From Alphaproteobacteria bacterium (GTDB taxonomy: Bacteria; Pseudomonadota; Alphaproteobacteria; Micavibrionales; Micavibrionaceae): a stretch of 44,706 bases of DNA. How positions within the stretch are numbered: position 1 is the first letter of the stretch; each line of letters starts with the position of its first letter. The translations under genes and the position numbers were made by a program. The stretch lies in the NCBI GenBank assembly GCA_024275825.1, contig JAJRYK010000011.1, positions 1-44,706 on the forward strand, in the 5' to 3' direction. Below are positions 17,302 to 26,821 of this stretch, one piece after another. The notes under the pieces are model-generated. The model was not told the DNA's origin. It saw nothing but the letters and a program-made list of their open reading frames with translations, and ran no database searches.

Positions 17302-17850
17302 CTATGTAGGGTCTGGCGCAGCGCCTGTCAAATCAACAACGCGCGCCTCATGTCCGGTATGGGCAAAAAAACGGAGCAGGTCAGCCGGCGCAATCGACAC
17401 CGTCATCGCATTATCCATCGGGTGATAATTCACAATATCCGCCGCCATCATCGCTGCATCCAGAATGATCTGCACCTGATGATCCTTATCATTCACCGCG
17501 CAAAATGGATTGACCGCGCCGGGACGAATGCCCAAATGCGTCCAAAGGCGCTCCGGCGAGCCAAAGGAGATCCGCCCCGAATCAATGAAATTCGGCAATT
17601 TTTTAAGATCCAGCTGAGTCTCATTGGCCGCCACCACCAGAAACATTTTTTTCTTTTTATCCCGCAGAAACAAATTCCGGCAATGCACACCCGGAATTTT
17701 AGCCTTTAAATGCAGCCCTTCCTCCACCGTAAAAATCGGTGCATGATCGTGCTTTTTATATTGAATATCAAGGACTTCAAATAATTCAAACAGCACTTCA
17801 GACGTGGTTGGCAGAGGCTCTTGATCAGGTGTTTCAGCGCGCGGTTCCAT
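17302..17850 (-). CDS. YbaK/ProX-type aminoacyl-tRNA deacylase
   Basis: This protein of about 182 residues belongs to the YbaK/prolyl-tRNA-editing family, which hydrolyses mischarged tRNA such as Ala-tRNA(Pro) or Cys-tRNA(Pro). Family blocks include YKKHDHAPIFTVEEG, GVHCRNLFLRDKKKKMFLVV, the lysine-bearing QLDLKKLP, and the GIRPGAVNPFCAVND substrate loop. ProXp-ala/PrdX is the closest subgroup by eye, but the tRNA specificity cannot be read with certainty. ATG 17850 (MEPRAETP) or GTG 17880 may be the start; no clear ribosome binding site decides between them. It is probably the first gene of the operon running to leuA. Confidence 0.88.
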   Translation of the reverse strand: MEPRAETPDQEPLPTTSEVLFELFEVLDIQYKKHDHAPIFTVEEGLHLKAKIPGVHCRNLFLRDKKKKMFLVVAANETQLDLKKLPNFIDSGRISFGSPERLWTHLGIRPGAVNPFCAVNDKDHQVQIILDAAMMAADIVNYHPMDNAMTVSIAPADLLRFFAHTGHEARVVDLTGAAPDPT

Positions 17851-17985
17851 CCCTCTCTTATGCCCGCAATCCCTGTGCACATCAAGCCCACAAACCCATC
17901 ACCTATAACCTTTTATTAACCCTTTTCACCTATTATTGAATGCATATAAAAAGCGCAAAATGCGCACGATTTGGGGCAGGTAGAC

Positions 17986-18429
17986 ATGAGTATAAACGAC
18001 ATAGCAGTAGCGCAAATGGCAGCGCTTCATGCGCTAGGCATCACTATTCTTAATGACAATCAACATCTCGAAAGAGCGGTTATGGATGGCTTTGACGGCG
18101 AACCTCCTAGCGTTTCAAACAGGATTTGTGTTGCACCCAGCGGAGCCAAAGAAAAAGAAGCTGTAGCCAAGGAAGAGCTTTCACAACTTGAAGAAAACTC
18201 AAGCGCTTTTGGTTTTCTTGTTACAGCAAATCCTGAAGATGTCGCAAAAAGACAAGAGGTGTTAAAGGAGTTTCTAGAAACAAATTTTGATAAGTTAGGC
18301 AAAGTCTTGGCTGAAAAACATCCAGAATACAAACCCAGCGCACCAACTACACAAACTGAGTTCGCCAATGCAAGCGGACCAGAAAACAACTTTCTTTCCG
18401 ACTTTAATAAGGGGCCTTCCTTCACATGA
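17986..18429 (+). CDS. Hypothetical protein, 147 aa
   Basis: I do not recognise this protein. It is soluble, acidic and probably helical. It has a glutamate-rich centre (KEKEAVAKEELSQLEENSSA), a helix about residues 80-108 and a Pro/Thr/Asn-rich, low-complexity C-terminus ending FNKGPSFT. No signal peptide or catalytic motif is seen. ATG 17986 is chosen for the GGGGCAGG tract upstream; an in-frame start at 17971 is less likely. Its TGA overlaps the ATG of the next gene, so the two are probably translated together. The composition is more AT-rich than the neighbouring operon. Confidence 0.6.
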   Translation: MSINDIAVAQMAALHALGITILNDNQHLERAVMDGFDGEPPSVSNRICVAPSGAKEKEAVAKEELSQLEENSSAFGFLVTANPEDVAKRQEVLKEFLETNFDKLGKVLAEKHPEYKPSAPTTQTEFANASGPENNFLSDFNKGPSFT

Positions 18430-18710
18430 AAATTGAGCTCGGCATATTAAATGATGGACGCGTCATGCTGGTCAGCGATGGCCCTCTTCCACATATTGTT
18501 AAACGCGTTGAGTATTATCGCGAACAAAGCTTGCTCAACCTTGTCTATCATAGCGAAGAGCACGATGATGAGCTCATGCACTACGAAATACCGACGAAGA
18601 TGGCACATCCGGTAGAAAAAAGCCCAAATGTCATCGTCTACTCCCTCTTCCCCGACCACGAGCCAATCGGCTATAAAGTCCCCCTCGTCAAAGTTGGTGA
18701 TATTTGCTAG
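18426..18710 (+). CDS. Hypothetical protein, 94 aa
   Basis: I do not recognise this protein. It starts within the last codons of the preceding ORF (ATGA overlap), which indicates translational coupling and a likely functional link. The sequence begins MKIELGILNDGRVMLVSDGP, suggesting beta-strands. It continues with an acidic, His-containing stretch (YHSEEHDDELMHYE) that could bind metal, and ends with a predicted strand-rich tail. There is no membrane segment. A tRNA-Gly gene follows 138 bases later. Confidence 0.6.
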   Translation: MKIELGILNDGRVMLVSDGPLPHIVKRVEYYREQSLLNLVYHSEEHDDELMHYEIPTKMAHPVEKSPNVIVYSLFPDHEPIGYKVPLVKVGDIC

Positions 18711-18848
18711 ATTTTTTAGCTTGCAAACCCCTTAAAAATCATTATATTCGCAATTCTCTTTTGACCAGCTTTTGTCAAAGGAATTTTTGATCTGACTAGG
18801 CGCGAGAAACGCGGCAACGGCGTCAGAGTAAAAATACCGAAGACAAAT

Positions 18849-18923
18849 GCGAGTGTAGCTCAGTGGTAGAGCATCTCGTTGCCAACGAGAAGGTCGTGAG
18901 TTCGAACCTCATCACTCGCTCCA
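18849..18923 (+). tRNA. tRNA-Gly (GCC)
   Basis: A complete cloverleaf is visible. The acceptor stem GCGAGTG (18849-18855) pairs with CACTCGC (18913-18919). The D arm contains GCTCAGTGGTAGAGC, the anticodon stem TCTCG/CGAGA encloses the loop TTGCCAA with anticodon GCC, and the T arm contains TTCGAAC. The discriminator T is followed by an encoded CCA (18921-18923). It stands alone between the small unknown genes and the response regulator. Confidence 0.96.
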
Positions 18924-19084
18924 ATTTATCCTCCGATACATAATTTTGTAAATGCAGCAGGAATCCATAAGATCATCTGCGCATCACTACACAATCTTAT
19001 CGCGATAACCCCAAAAACAAACAACCTTAACATGCGGCCGCATTTCAGGCATAATATCCCTAAAATTAAGGGGAAATAAGGGAT

Positions 19085-19477
19085 ATGAGCGCAGAGAACC
19101 AAGTTAAAATTCTTGTGATTGACGATGACGGCACCATTCTGATGCAGGTTGAACAAATTTTAAAGAAAAATGGCTATACGCCTGTATGCGCCAATGATGG
19201 AGAAATCGGGCTGGAAAAAGCCATATCAGAGCATCCTGATGCGATTATTTTGGATCGCAAAATGCCAAAGATGGACGGGAATGAAACCCTGATGCAGCTA
19301 AAAGCCAACGATCTAACCAAAAATGTCCCGGTCATTATGCTCACGGGTGATAATAGGGTTACCGATATTTCTACCAGTTTGGACTTAGGCGCCGTTGATT
19401 ACATCGTCAAACCCTTTGATCAGGACAATTTCTTGGTCCGGCTTGAAAGAGCGCTGAAACAATCTAATGCAAAATAA
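19085..19477 (+). CDS. CheY-like single-domain response regulator
   Basis: This 130-residue receiver domain has no output domain. It has the acidic pair in ILVIDDDGTI, the phospho-acceptor Asp in AIILDRKMPKMDG, the Thr in VIMLTGDN and the Lys in YIVKPFDQ. It probably takes phosphate from, or gives it to, a phosphorelay protein. Its last codons overlap by 11 bases the start of the hybrid kinase frame downstream, so the two are likely one operon. The AAGGGAT tract directly before the ATG is very close for a ribosome binding site. Confidence 0.93.
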   Translation: MSAENQVKILVIDDDGTILMQVEQILKKNGYTPVCANDGEIGLEKAISEHPDAIILDRKMPKMDGNETLMQLKANDLTKNVPVIMLTGDNRVTDISTSLDLGAVDYIVKPFDQDNFLVRLERALKQSNAK

Positions 19478-22400
19478 AAACGCCCGCAAAAGAGTGTTAT
19501 TTTGTGTCTACGCCTATTTCCACATAGGGCTTTTGGGCGCCGGATATAACATATTTTCAAACAATCCCGCCCTAGGACAAAGTAACGAGCCCATTCATCC
19601 AGTTCCCGCGAAGATAGAGCTTGTAAGCGACATCACAAGCCCCGTCTTCCTCAAGCCTCCGTTTGGCATTGCGATTGTATTGCTAGCCGCCTTTCTACTT
19701 ATTTGGTACCGCCTGCATAGGGCCTCTCAGCAAACAGAGAAAACGCGGCGGTTACTGAAACAGCGAGGCAAAGAACGCACAGCTGATCGGCATGAAAGCC
19801 AGAAACGCTTTGAGTTGGCTTTTGAGAGCACAAATGACGGCATATGGGATTGGCCAGACATTAACAAAAATGAAAAATATTGGTCACCACAATTTAAAAA
19901 GCTTTTAGGGTATGAAGAAGATGAAATAGAAGCTGGGTTTCAAGAGTTTTTATCGCGGTTACATGAGGATGATAAAGCACGGGCAGGAAAAGAAATTGAG
20001 AACCATTTCAAAAATGATACACCGTTTGATACGGAATATCGTCTGCGCACCAAATCCGGTTAATATGGGTGGTTCCGTGCCAGAGCCATAACTGTGCGTG
20101 ATGATAAAGGGGAGCCCATGCGTATGGTTGGTTCTCTTTCCGACATTACATTTCAAAAAGCAAACGAACTGACGCTAATGCAGGTCTCTCAAGAAATTCA
20201 AAATAGCCGAGGGCGGCTAGAGGCTGTACTGAGCAATGTTCTAGATGGTATTATCACCATTGATTCCAAGGGCACAATACAATCCGTAAACCCTGCCACC
20301 GAAAGAATATTTCACTATGAAGCGTATGAAATTGTTGGCCAAAATATAAAAATGTTGATGCCGGAACAATATGAAAGAGGGCATGATCAATATTTACTAA
20401 ACTACCTAGAAACAGGTGAGGCTAAAATCATGGGATTTGGCCGAGAAGTTGAGGCCATGCGCCGGGACGGTTCTATTTTCCCTATGGAGCTGGGGATTAG
20501 TGAGGTGTTAATTTCTGGCGAACAAATGTTTGTGGGTATTGTCCGCGATATTTCAGAGCGCAAACAGGGAGAGCTTGATCTGATCGCCGCTAAAAATAAA
20601 GCTGAAGAAGCAACAGAGTTAAAGTCCGAATTCCTCGCGAATATGAGCCACGAAATACGCACCCCCATGAATGGTGTGATCGGTATGACAAACCTGCTGT
20701 TGGAAACTGATCTGGACCCCACACAAAACACGTATGCGCGCACCGCCATAAATTCAGCCGAAAATCTATTGCAACTTGTAAACGACATCCTCGATTTTTC
20801 GAAAATCGAAGCGGGCAAAATGGAGTTTGAGATTATCCCGTTTGATCTATTAACCCTGGTCGAAGAGGTCGCGGAGATTACGGCCGTCAAAGCGCAGGAA
20901 AAAGGCCTGGAAATGCTGTTACGTTTTGCGCCCGATATACCGCGCTATGTGATGGGCGATCCGGGGCGGGTGCGGCAAATCTTACTTAACCTTGCCAGCA
21001 ATGCTTTAAAGTTCACCGAAGCCGGACATATTTTGATCAACATAGATATCGACGAAAGCAAGAGCGGAGAGGTTCTTTTCCGCGCCTCTATTGAAGATAC
21101 AGGGATTGGCATTGCCGCAGAAAAACAGGATCTGGTCTTTAACAAATTCTCTCAGGCTGATGGCTCCACAACCCGTAAATTTGGCGGCACCGGTTTGGGG
21201 CTGGCGATTTGTAGAGAGCTAACACAAATGATGGATGGCGATATCGGCCTTGAAAGCGCGCCGGGGGTTGGGTCCATTTTCTGGTTTACCTTCCGCCTTG
21301 CGCTGGATGAAAATGCAGCAGACCAAAGCGCGCTTGATTTCTCAACAGATCTATCAAATGTCAGAGCCATCATCGTTGATGACAACAAGGTCGCACAAGA
21401 TATCGCCGCAGAGCAAATGCGCAAGGCAAAGATGGATGTCACCATAACCGCCTCTGGCGAGGAGGGGCTAGCGGCCATGAAGGCGGCGGCGGAAGACGGG
21501 AAGCCCTATGACATTGGTGTGCTGGATTACATGATGCCCGGCATGGATGGGGTGGAGCTGGCAAAAGAAATCAAGAGCGATAAAGCGCTCAAAAACATAT
21601 CGCTTCTCATGATTTCCTCCGCGCCCAATCGGGGGGACAGCGAACGACTGGAGACGATAGGATTTAACGGATATCTTACCAAACCCGCCAGCGGTATTGA
21701 CATTATTCGGGCGCTTTGCGCCATTCAATCTATGCGCAATGGAACATCAGAATTTACAATCATTACGCGCCACACGCTGCGAGAGGCAAGCACAAGAAAA
21801 GATGAAGCCGAAACAGAGAATATAAGCTTTGGTGGGGCGCAAATATTACTGGCCGAAGATAACGCCACCAATCAATTGGTGGCCACAACCATGCTGGAAA
21901 AAATGGACTGTCATGTGACGCCCGCCGGTAATGGACAGGAGGCTGTCCAGCTGATGAAACAGCGGCGCTTTGATCTTATTTTCATGGATTGCAACATGCC
22001 CGAAATGGACGGGTTTGAGGCAACAAAAACCATCCGCAATCTAGAGAAACGAGGGGCGCTCCAAAAAACGCCTATCGTGGCGTTTACCGCCTATGCCATG
22101 AAGGGCGATGATCAAAAATGCTACGCCGCCGGCATGGATGATTACATCACCAAGCCCATCAAAAAACAGGCCCTGGTAGGCGTGCTCCAAAAATGGCTCT
22201 CCGAAGACACAGATATTCAATCCGTCAAAGATAACAAGGAAGACACGCCTCAAGACGCTCAAAACAATGACATTGACTTTGACACCCTTGAACAGATGAA
22301 GGATTTAATGGGCGATAAATTCGGCTCTATGATTGAAAAATATCTAAGCAGCAGCGCTAAATATATTAAACAGGCAGAAGAAGCGCTGACCAATAACAAT

Positions 22401-22616
22401 GCCAAATTGCTTGCCGATTGCGCGCACCCTCTCAAATCATCCAGCGCCAGCCTCGGCGCCATGCGCGTATCCGAACTTGCGGCTGATCTTGAACATAGAG
22501 CTGACGAAATTCATGAAAGCGGGGGCGGTGATTTAAGCGCATTATCAACCATGTTAAGCGACCTCCAGACCTCTTTCGTCAAGAGCGAAGCGGCCTTAAA
22601 AGAAGTTATTCAATAA
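19467..22616 (+). pseudogene. Hybrid sensor histidine kinase interrupted by an in-frame stop
   Basis: One frame of 1050 codons is broken only by TAA at 20061-20063 (codon 199). Before it lie an N-terminal hydrophobic segment (about 9-28), a second TM segment (about 66-83) and a PAS domain. After it the PAS sequence continues as YGWFRARAITVRDDKGEPMR, so the stop falls inside one domain. Next come a second PAS, a HisKA domain (NMSHEIRTPMNGVIG, His 395) and a HATPase domain (NLASNALKF, DTGIGI, GGTGLGLAI). Two receivers (GVLDYMMPGMDG and FMDCNMPEMDG) and an Hpt domain (HPLKSSSASLGA) complete it. GAA to TAA is the simplest cause. The 3' part could still be made as a soluble 840-residue kinase from GTG 20094, or from ATG codons at about 20118. 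Stop readthrough or a sequencing error are alternatives. Confidence 0.85.
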
Positions 22617-22625
22617 TCCGTTACA

Positions 22626-23732
22626 CTAACACGCCTCATCCAAATCCGCAGATACATTCTCCGCCTCGGCCAGACGCTCCATCACGATCGTATCTGCAAC
22701 AATCGACGTATTCTTGTCTTCCGCATCAGAGCGCGCAAAAACTTGCTCCAGCGTAGTGCCAATATTCAAAACTTGCGCCATCACTTGCTCGTGGCTTTGC
22801 CCGACCGATACCACATTAATCACCCCGCCTGCATTAATCGCGTAATCGGGTGCGTATAAAATGCCGCGCTCGTGTAAATCTTGGGCATGACGGCGCAGCG
22901 CCAGTTGATTATTTGCCGCGCCAGCGATGATTTTGGCCTTGATGCTGTCCATACTCTCATCATTAATGTCCCCACCCAGCGCGCAGGGGGAATACACATC
23001 AACGTCCTGCGCGATAATCTCGTCTGGTGAAACAGCCTGCGCGCCAAACTCGGCCACAGCGCGCGATACCTTTTCCTGATCCAGGTCCGTCACCACCAAA
23101 TGCGCACCATCCGCGTGCAAAAACTGGCACAGCGGATAGGCCACATTCCCCAGCCCCTTCACCGCAACGCGCACGCCGGTCATATCGTTCTGGCCAAGCT
23201 TGTGCGCAACAGCGGCCTTCATCCCCACATAAATACCATGCGCCGTATAAAGTGCCGGACCGCCCGGCAGATCTTGCACGCCTGCACGCGCCACGGCGCG
23301 CACGCGGACATGCTCCGTTACTTCACCGGCAATCACAAAATCGCTGGTGCAGGTGCCCACATCCTCGCCCGTTTCATAGCGCCCATCAAGCGCGTTAAGC
23401 GCATGGCCAAGCGCGCGCATAATCTCCGGCGTTGGCGCGCGCGTGCCGGGCGTGCCGACAATCACCGTCTTGCCGCCGCCATAAGGCAAATTCGCCAATG
23501 TATTCTTAAACGTCATTCCGCGCGATAGCCGCAGCACATCACGCTGCGCGGCCATGTCATCCGCATAGCCCGACCAATACCGGCACCCGCCGCGACCCGG
23601 CCCGTGGCCCGTATTATGAAGCGCAATATAGACTTTAAAATCAATATCCGAATCTTGCGCACACAACACCATTTCATGATTGTCAAAAGACGGGTGATCA
23701 GAAAGATCAGGATAAGAAATATCTAAAGCCAT
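22626..23732 (-). CDS. Leu/Phe/Val-type NAD-dependent amino-acid dehydrogenase
   Basis: This 368-residue enzyme reversibly deaminates an amino acid to a 2-oxo acid with NAD. The N-terminal substrate domain has GPGRGGCRYW and the catalytic lysine box LPYGGGKTVIVG. The Rossmann domain has VAVKGLGNVAYPLCQFL, CALGGDIND and AGAANNQLA. It is transcribed divergently from the hpd-fahA-maiA-phhA run. Because no aromatic aminotransferase is in the cluster, a phenylalanine/tyrosine-directed role is attractive, but leucine or valine dehydrogenase fits the sequence equally well. Selectivity within this family depends on a few pocket residues that I cannot judge without a structural alignment. Confidence 0.88.
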   Translation of the reverse strand: MALDISYPDLSDHPSFDNHEMVLCAQDSDIDFKVYIALHNTGHGPGRGGCRYWSGYADDMAAQRDVLRLSRGMTFKNTLANLPYGGGKTVIVGTPGTRAPTPEIMRALGHALNALDGRYETGEDVGTCTSDFVIAGEVTEHVRVRAVARAGVQDLPGGPALYTAHGIYVGMKAAVAHKLGQNDMTGVRVAVKGLGNVAYPLCQFLHADGAHLVVTDLDQEKVSRAVAEFGAQAVSPDEIIAQDVDVYSPCALGGDINDESMDSIKAKIIAGAANNQLALRRHAQDLHERGILYAPDYAINAGGVINVVSVGQSHEQVMAQVLNIGTTLEQVFARSDAEDKNTSIVADTIVMERLAEAENVSADLDEAC

Positions 23733-23873
23733 AATTTACGTGTCCTCATGGTTGTTACAAGCTTCCCACCTAAGGCCAAAATGCTGCACCTGTCAATCAC
23801 TCACGCTGTTGCAATACGGCAGGCGGTGCTCTACATTACTCTCACATTATTTACATTTTATGGAGGCACCTAA

Positions 23874-24935
23874 ATGGCTGATCTTTTTGAAAACCCCCTT
23901 AAGACAAACGGTTTTTCATTCCTTGAATATGCGGGTGATGCAGATATGCTGCACAAACTTTTCACCGATATGGGCCTTTCGCCCGTGGCCAAGCATAAGA
24001 CGCGCGATATCGTGCTCTATCGTCAGGGCGATATTAGCTTTCTGCTGAACAAGGAAAAAACTGGCCAGGGCGCCGATTTTGCTGCAGATCATAATGGCGG
24101 GGTGAATGCGATGGGGTTTTGCGTAAGTGATGCAAAGTTCGCCTATGACCAAGCCCTAAAAGCGGGCGCAGAGCCTGCCGATCCGACAACCCAATCCATG
24201 AACCCGCACTTGCCCGCCATTAAAAGCATCGGCGGCAGTCTTCTATATTTCATTGATAATGATGATTTCTACGAGAGCGATTTTGACTTCACAACAGAAG
24301 ATAAAAACCCCGCAGGCGTGGGCCTGACCTATATCGATCACGTCACCCATAATGTCCACCGTGGCAACATGGATGTCTGGGCGAAATTCTACGAGGACAT
24401 TTTTAATTTCCGCGAGATCCGCTTTTTCGATATCGAGGGCAAATTAACCGGCCTTAAAAGCCGCGCAATGACCAGCCCCTGCGGTAAAATCCGCATACCC
24501 TTAAATGAAAGCTCCGACGATAAATCCCAGATCGAGGAATTCTTGACCCGCTTTAACGGCGAAGGCATTCAACATATCGCGCTGGGTACAGACAATATAT
24601 ACGCCACCGTTGACTGTCTGCAATCCAACGCTATACCACTCCAAACCACGCCGGATACCTACTACGAAAAACTAGATGCCCGCGTCCCCGGCCATGGCGA
24701 AAACGTTTCAGCACTGCAATCACGAAACATCCTGCTCGACGGCGCGCCCGGCGATACCGGAATCTTGCTACAAATCTTCACCCAGGACGCCATCGGCCCG
24801 GTCTTCTTCGAGATTATCCAGCGCAAGGGCAATGAAGGCTTCGGCGAAGGCAATTTCCAAGCCCTGTTCGAGAGCATAGAACTAGACCAGATCAGACGCG
24901 GCGTACTCAAAGATGATGGTGAAGCGGCAGCTTAA
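23874..24935 (+). CDS. hpd: 4-hydroxyphenylpyruvate dioxygenase
   Basis: This 353-residue Fe(II) enzyme converts 4-hydroxyphenylpyruvate to homogentisate. It has two vicinal-oxygen-chelate halves. The iron ligands are the His in YIDHVTHNVHRG, the His in GIQHIALGTDN and the Glu in PVFFEIIQRKGNEGFGEGNF. The C-terminal helix that closes the active site is present. The start follows an excellent ribosome binding site (GGAGG at about 23862). It heads the plus-strand degradation run, 23 bases before fahA. The 141-base gap to the divergent dehydrogenase gene must hold both promoters. Confidence 0.97.
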   Translation: MADLFENPLKTNGFSFLEYAGDADMLHKLFTDMGLSPVAKHKTRDIVLYRQGDISFLLNKEKTGQGADFAADHNGGVNAMGFCVSDAKFAYDQALKAGAEPADPTTQSMNPHLPAIKSIGGSLLYFIDNDDFYESDFDFTTEDKNPAGVGLTYIDHVTHNVHRGNMDVWAKFYEDIFNFREIRFFDIEGKLTGLKSRAMTSPCGKIRIPLNESSDDKSQIEEFLTRFNGEGIQHIALGTDNIYATVDCLQSNAIPLQTTPDTYYEKLDARVPGHGENVSALQSRNILLDGAPGDTGILLQIFTQDAIGPVFFEIIQRKGNEGFGEGNFQALFESIELDQIRRGVLKDDGEAAA

Positions 24936-24958
24936 ATTTACTGAAAAGGAATAATACA

Positions 24959-25942
24959 ATGAAACTAGCATCATACAAACACGGACGTGATGGCCAACTT
25001 ATGGTGGTTTCATCAGATTTGAGCACATGTGTCAGCGCAAGCGACATCGCCCCGACAATGCAGTACGCTCTGGAAAACTGGAGCGCATGTGCGCCGAAAT
25101 TACAGGCGCTTTCAGAAAACATGGATGGTGGTGAGTCGTTTGATCCCGCCAAATGTGCCTCGCCGCTGCCCCGCTCTCACCAGATCGCGGATGGCTCGGC
25201 CTACCTCAATCACGTGGAACTCGTGCGCAAGGCGCGCGGCGCAGAAATGCCGCCGGAATTCCTCCATGACCCGCTGATGTACCAAGCTGTATCTGACACG
25301 ATCATGGGCCCAATGGATGACATTGAGGCACAAGACGAGGCGCACGGCATTGATTACGAATCCGAAGTCGCCGTTATCGTTGACGACACCCCCATGGGCG
25401 TAAACGCCGAAGAGGCCGCGCAGCATATCAAACTCATCATGATCATGAATGATGTGACCCTGCGCGCCCTCATTCCCGCCGAGCTTGCAAAAGGCTTTGG
25501 CTTTTTCAATGGCAAGCCTCCCAGTGCCTTTTCGCCCGTGGCCGTCACACCTGATGAGCTTGGCGATGCCTGGAAAGGCAGCAAGGTGCATCTGCCCCTG
25601 CTCTCCACCTATAACGGCGCGCAAGTTGGATGCCCGAATGCTGGCGATGATATGAATTTTAGCTTGGCTGAACTAGTCGCGCATGCCGCAAAAACGCGCC
25701 CCCTGCAGGCCGGTACAATCGTCGGCTCCGGCACGGTCTCCAACAAAGACCGCTCCAAAGGCTATAGCTGTTTTGCCGAGATCCGCATGATCGAGAAAAT
25801 CGACATCGGCGAATTCAAGACCCCCTTCATGAAGTTCGGCGATAAAATCCGCATCGAAATGCTCGACAAAGACGGCAACTCCATCTTCGGCGCGATTGAA
25901 CAAAAAGTCGTGCAATATAACGCCAAGGCGAAGGCGGCTTAG
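24959..25942 (+). CDS. fahA: Fumarylacetoacetate hydrolase
   Basis: This 327-residue hydrolase would split fumarylacetoacetate into fumarate and acetoacetate, the last step of tyrosine breakdown. The metal-binding core is visible: GIDYESEVAVIVDDTP (with its acidic ligands), LIMIMNDVTLR, and the KGFGFFNGKPPSAFSPVAVT block. A long N-terminal domain precedes the core, as in the two-domain FAH group. AAGGA lies just before the ATG. Other FAH-superfamily activities are possible in isolation, but the hpd, maiA and hmgA neighbours make this assignment strong. A repeat element separates it from maiA. Confidence 0.93.
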   Translation: MKLASYKHGRDGQLMVVSSDLSTCVSASDIAPTMQYALENWSACAPKLQALSENMDGGESFDPAKCASPLPRSHQIADGSAYLNHVELVRKARGAEMPPEFLHDPLMYQAVSDTIMGPMDDIEAQDEAHGIDYESEVAVIVDDTPMGVNAEEAAQHIKLIMIMNDVTLRALIPAELAKGFGFFNGKPPSAFSPVAVTPDELGDAWKGSKVHLPLLSTYNGAQVGCPNAGDDMNFSLAELVAHAAKTRPLQAGTIVGSGTVSNKDRSKGYSCFAEIRMIEKIDIGEFKTPFMKFGDKIRIEMLDKDGNSIFGAIEQKVVQYNAKAKAA

Positions 25943-25961
25943 ACTTATTTAAAGTACAGAA

Positions 25962-26075
25962 ATCCCGTTGAAAAACGGGATCTTCTGAGGTCGCTGCCGA
26001 TACTGAAGACTCCGTGTCAAGCACGGGGTTACGGCATGGGGAATAATCCGTGTTCATCCGTGTTCATCTGTGGTT
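25962..26075. repeat. Palindromic repeat plus single long arm between fahA and maiA
   Basis: It begins with a perfect 8-bp hairpin, ATCCCGTT/AACGGGAT (25962-25969 with 25974-25981). TCTTC pairs with GAAGA further out (25981-25985 with 26005-26009), then CCGTG pairs with CACGG (26012-26016 with 26022-26026). Positions 26042-26075 hold an arm with two tandem CCGTGTTCAT units, clearly related to the 35-bp arms at 41237 and 41370; no inverted partner is nearby. It fills almost the whole spacer, leaving maiA without a visible Shine-Dalgarno sequence. Confidence 0.75.
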
Positions 26076-26086
26076 AAATATTTTTC

Positions 26087-26788
26087 ATGATCAAGCTCTA
26101 CGACTATTTCCGCTCCTCTTCCGCATATCGCGTGCGCATCGCACTGCATATGAAGGGTGTGGAATTTGAGTCAATTTCCATCGATCTCCTCACTGGCGAG
26201 CATAAAAGCGACGACTATAACGCCATAAACCCGCAGGGCGTCGTGCCCTATATGATTGATGGTGAAACCGAAATGTCGGAATCCCTCGCGATGATTGAGT
26301 ATCTGGACGAGGCCTACGACGCGCCACAGCTCATCCACGGCAGCGCCGCGAACAAGGCCGCCATTCGCCAATTATCAAACATTATCGCCTCTGGCATTCA
26401 CCCCTATAACAACCCTTCCGTGTTCAAGATCTACCTACAAGGCACGCTGGGCGCAAGTCCTGAGCAATCTATGGCATGGTATCACCACTGGATCAAAAAG
26501 GGCTTTGCCGCGTATGAATCCTTCTTAAGCCGCAGCAAAAACCCTGGCGCATTTTCCGTCGGCAACGAGGCCAGCATGGCCGATCTCTGCCTGATCCCGC
26601 AAATTTATAACGCACGGCGCTTCAACGTCGACCTCTCCGCATACCCAAAAATTTGCGCCATCGAGAAAAATTGCATAGCATTAGAGGCCTTTCAAAACGC
26701 ATCACCGGAGCAGCATAAAGACGCGTCCGATGATTTGGACCCCATCCACGGCCCCCAATCACCGCTATTGAAAGGCAAAACTGCGTAA
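26087..26788 (+). CDS. maiA: Maleylacetoacetate isomerase
   Basis: This 233-residue zeta-class glutathione S-transferase isomerises maleylacetoacetate to fumarylacetoacetate with glutathione. The signature SSSAYRVRIALHMKG (residues about 10-24) and NPQGVVPYMIDGETEMSESL bind glutathione. The C-terminal all-helical domain includes SVGNEASMADLCLIPQIYNA. Length is slightly above the usual 210-220 residues because of a short C-terminal extension. No ribosome binding site is visible upstream; the leader is a repeat arm, so translation may depend on weak internal or reinitiating ribosomes. phhA follows after 33 bases. Confidence 0.95.
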   Translation: MIKLYDYFRSSSAYRVRIALHMKGVEFESISIDLLTGEHKSDDYNAINPQGVVPYMIDGETEMSESLAMIEYLDEAYDAPQLIHGSAANKAAIRQLSNIIASGIHPYNNPSVFKIYLQGTLGASPEQSMAWYHHWIKKGFAAYESFLSRSKNPGAFSVGNEASMADLCLIPQIYNARRFNVDLSAYPKICAIEKNCIALEAFQNASPEQHKDASDDLDPIHGPQSPLLKGKTA

Positions 26789-26821
26789 ATAAAATTTCAT
26801 CATTAAACAGGGAGTTTAAAA

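Noticed and set aside
18760-18790. TTTGAC/GTCAAA dyad upstream of tRNA-Gly as an operator or attachment site
   Set aside because: The arms are only 6 bases, no matching direct repeat follows the tRNA and no integrase gene is present.
23740-24048. 102-aa plus-strand ORF overlapping the hpd start
   Set aside because: It is out of frame with hpd, which has a strong ribosome binding site and full family similarity.
25827-26057. Minus-strand ORF of 76 aa across the fahA end and repeat
   Set aside because: It is a translation of the palindromic repeat plus fahA antisense, with no ribosome binding site or conserved domain.
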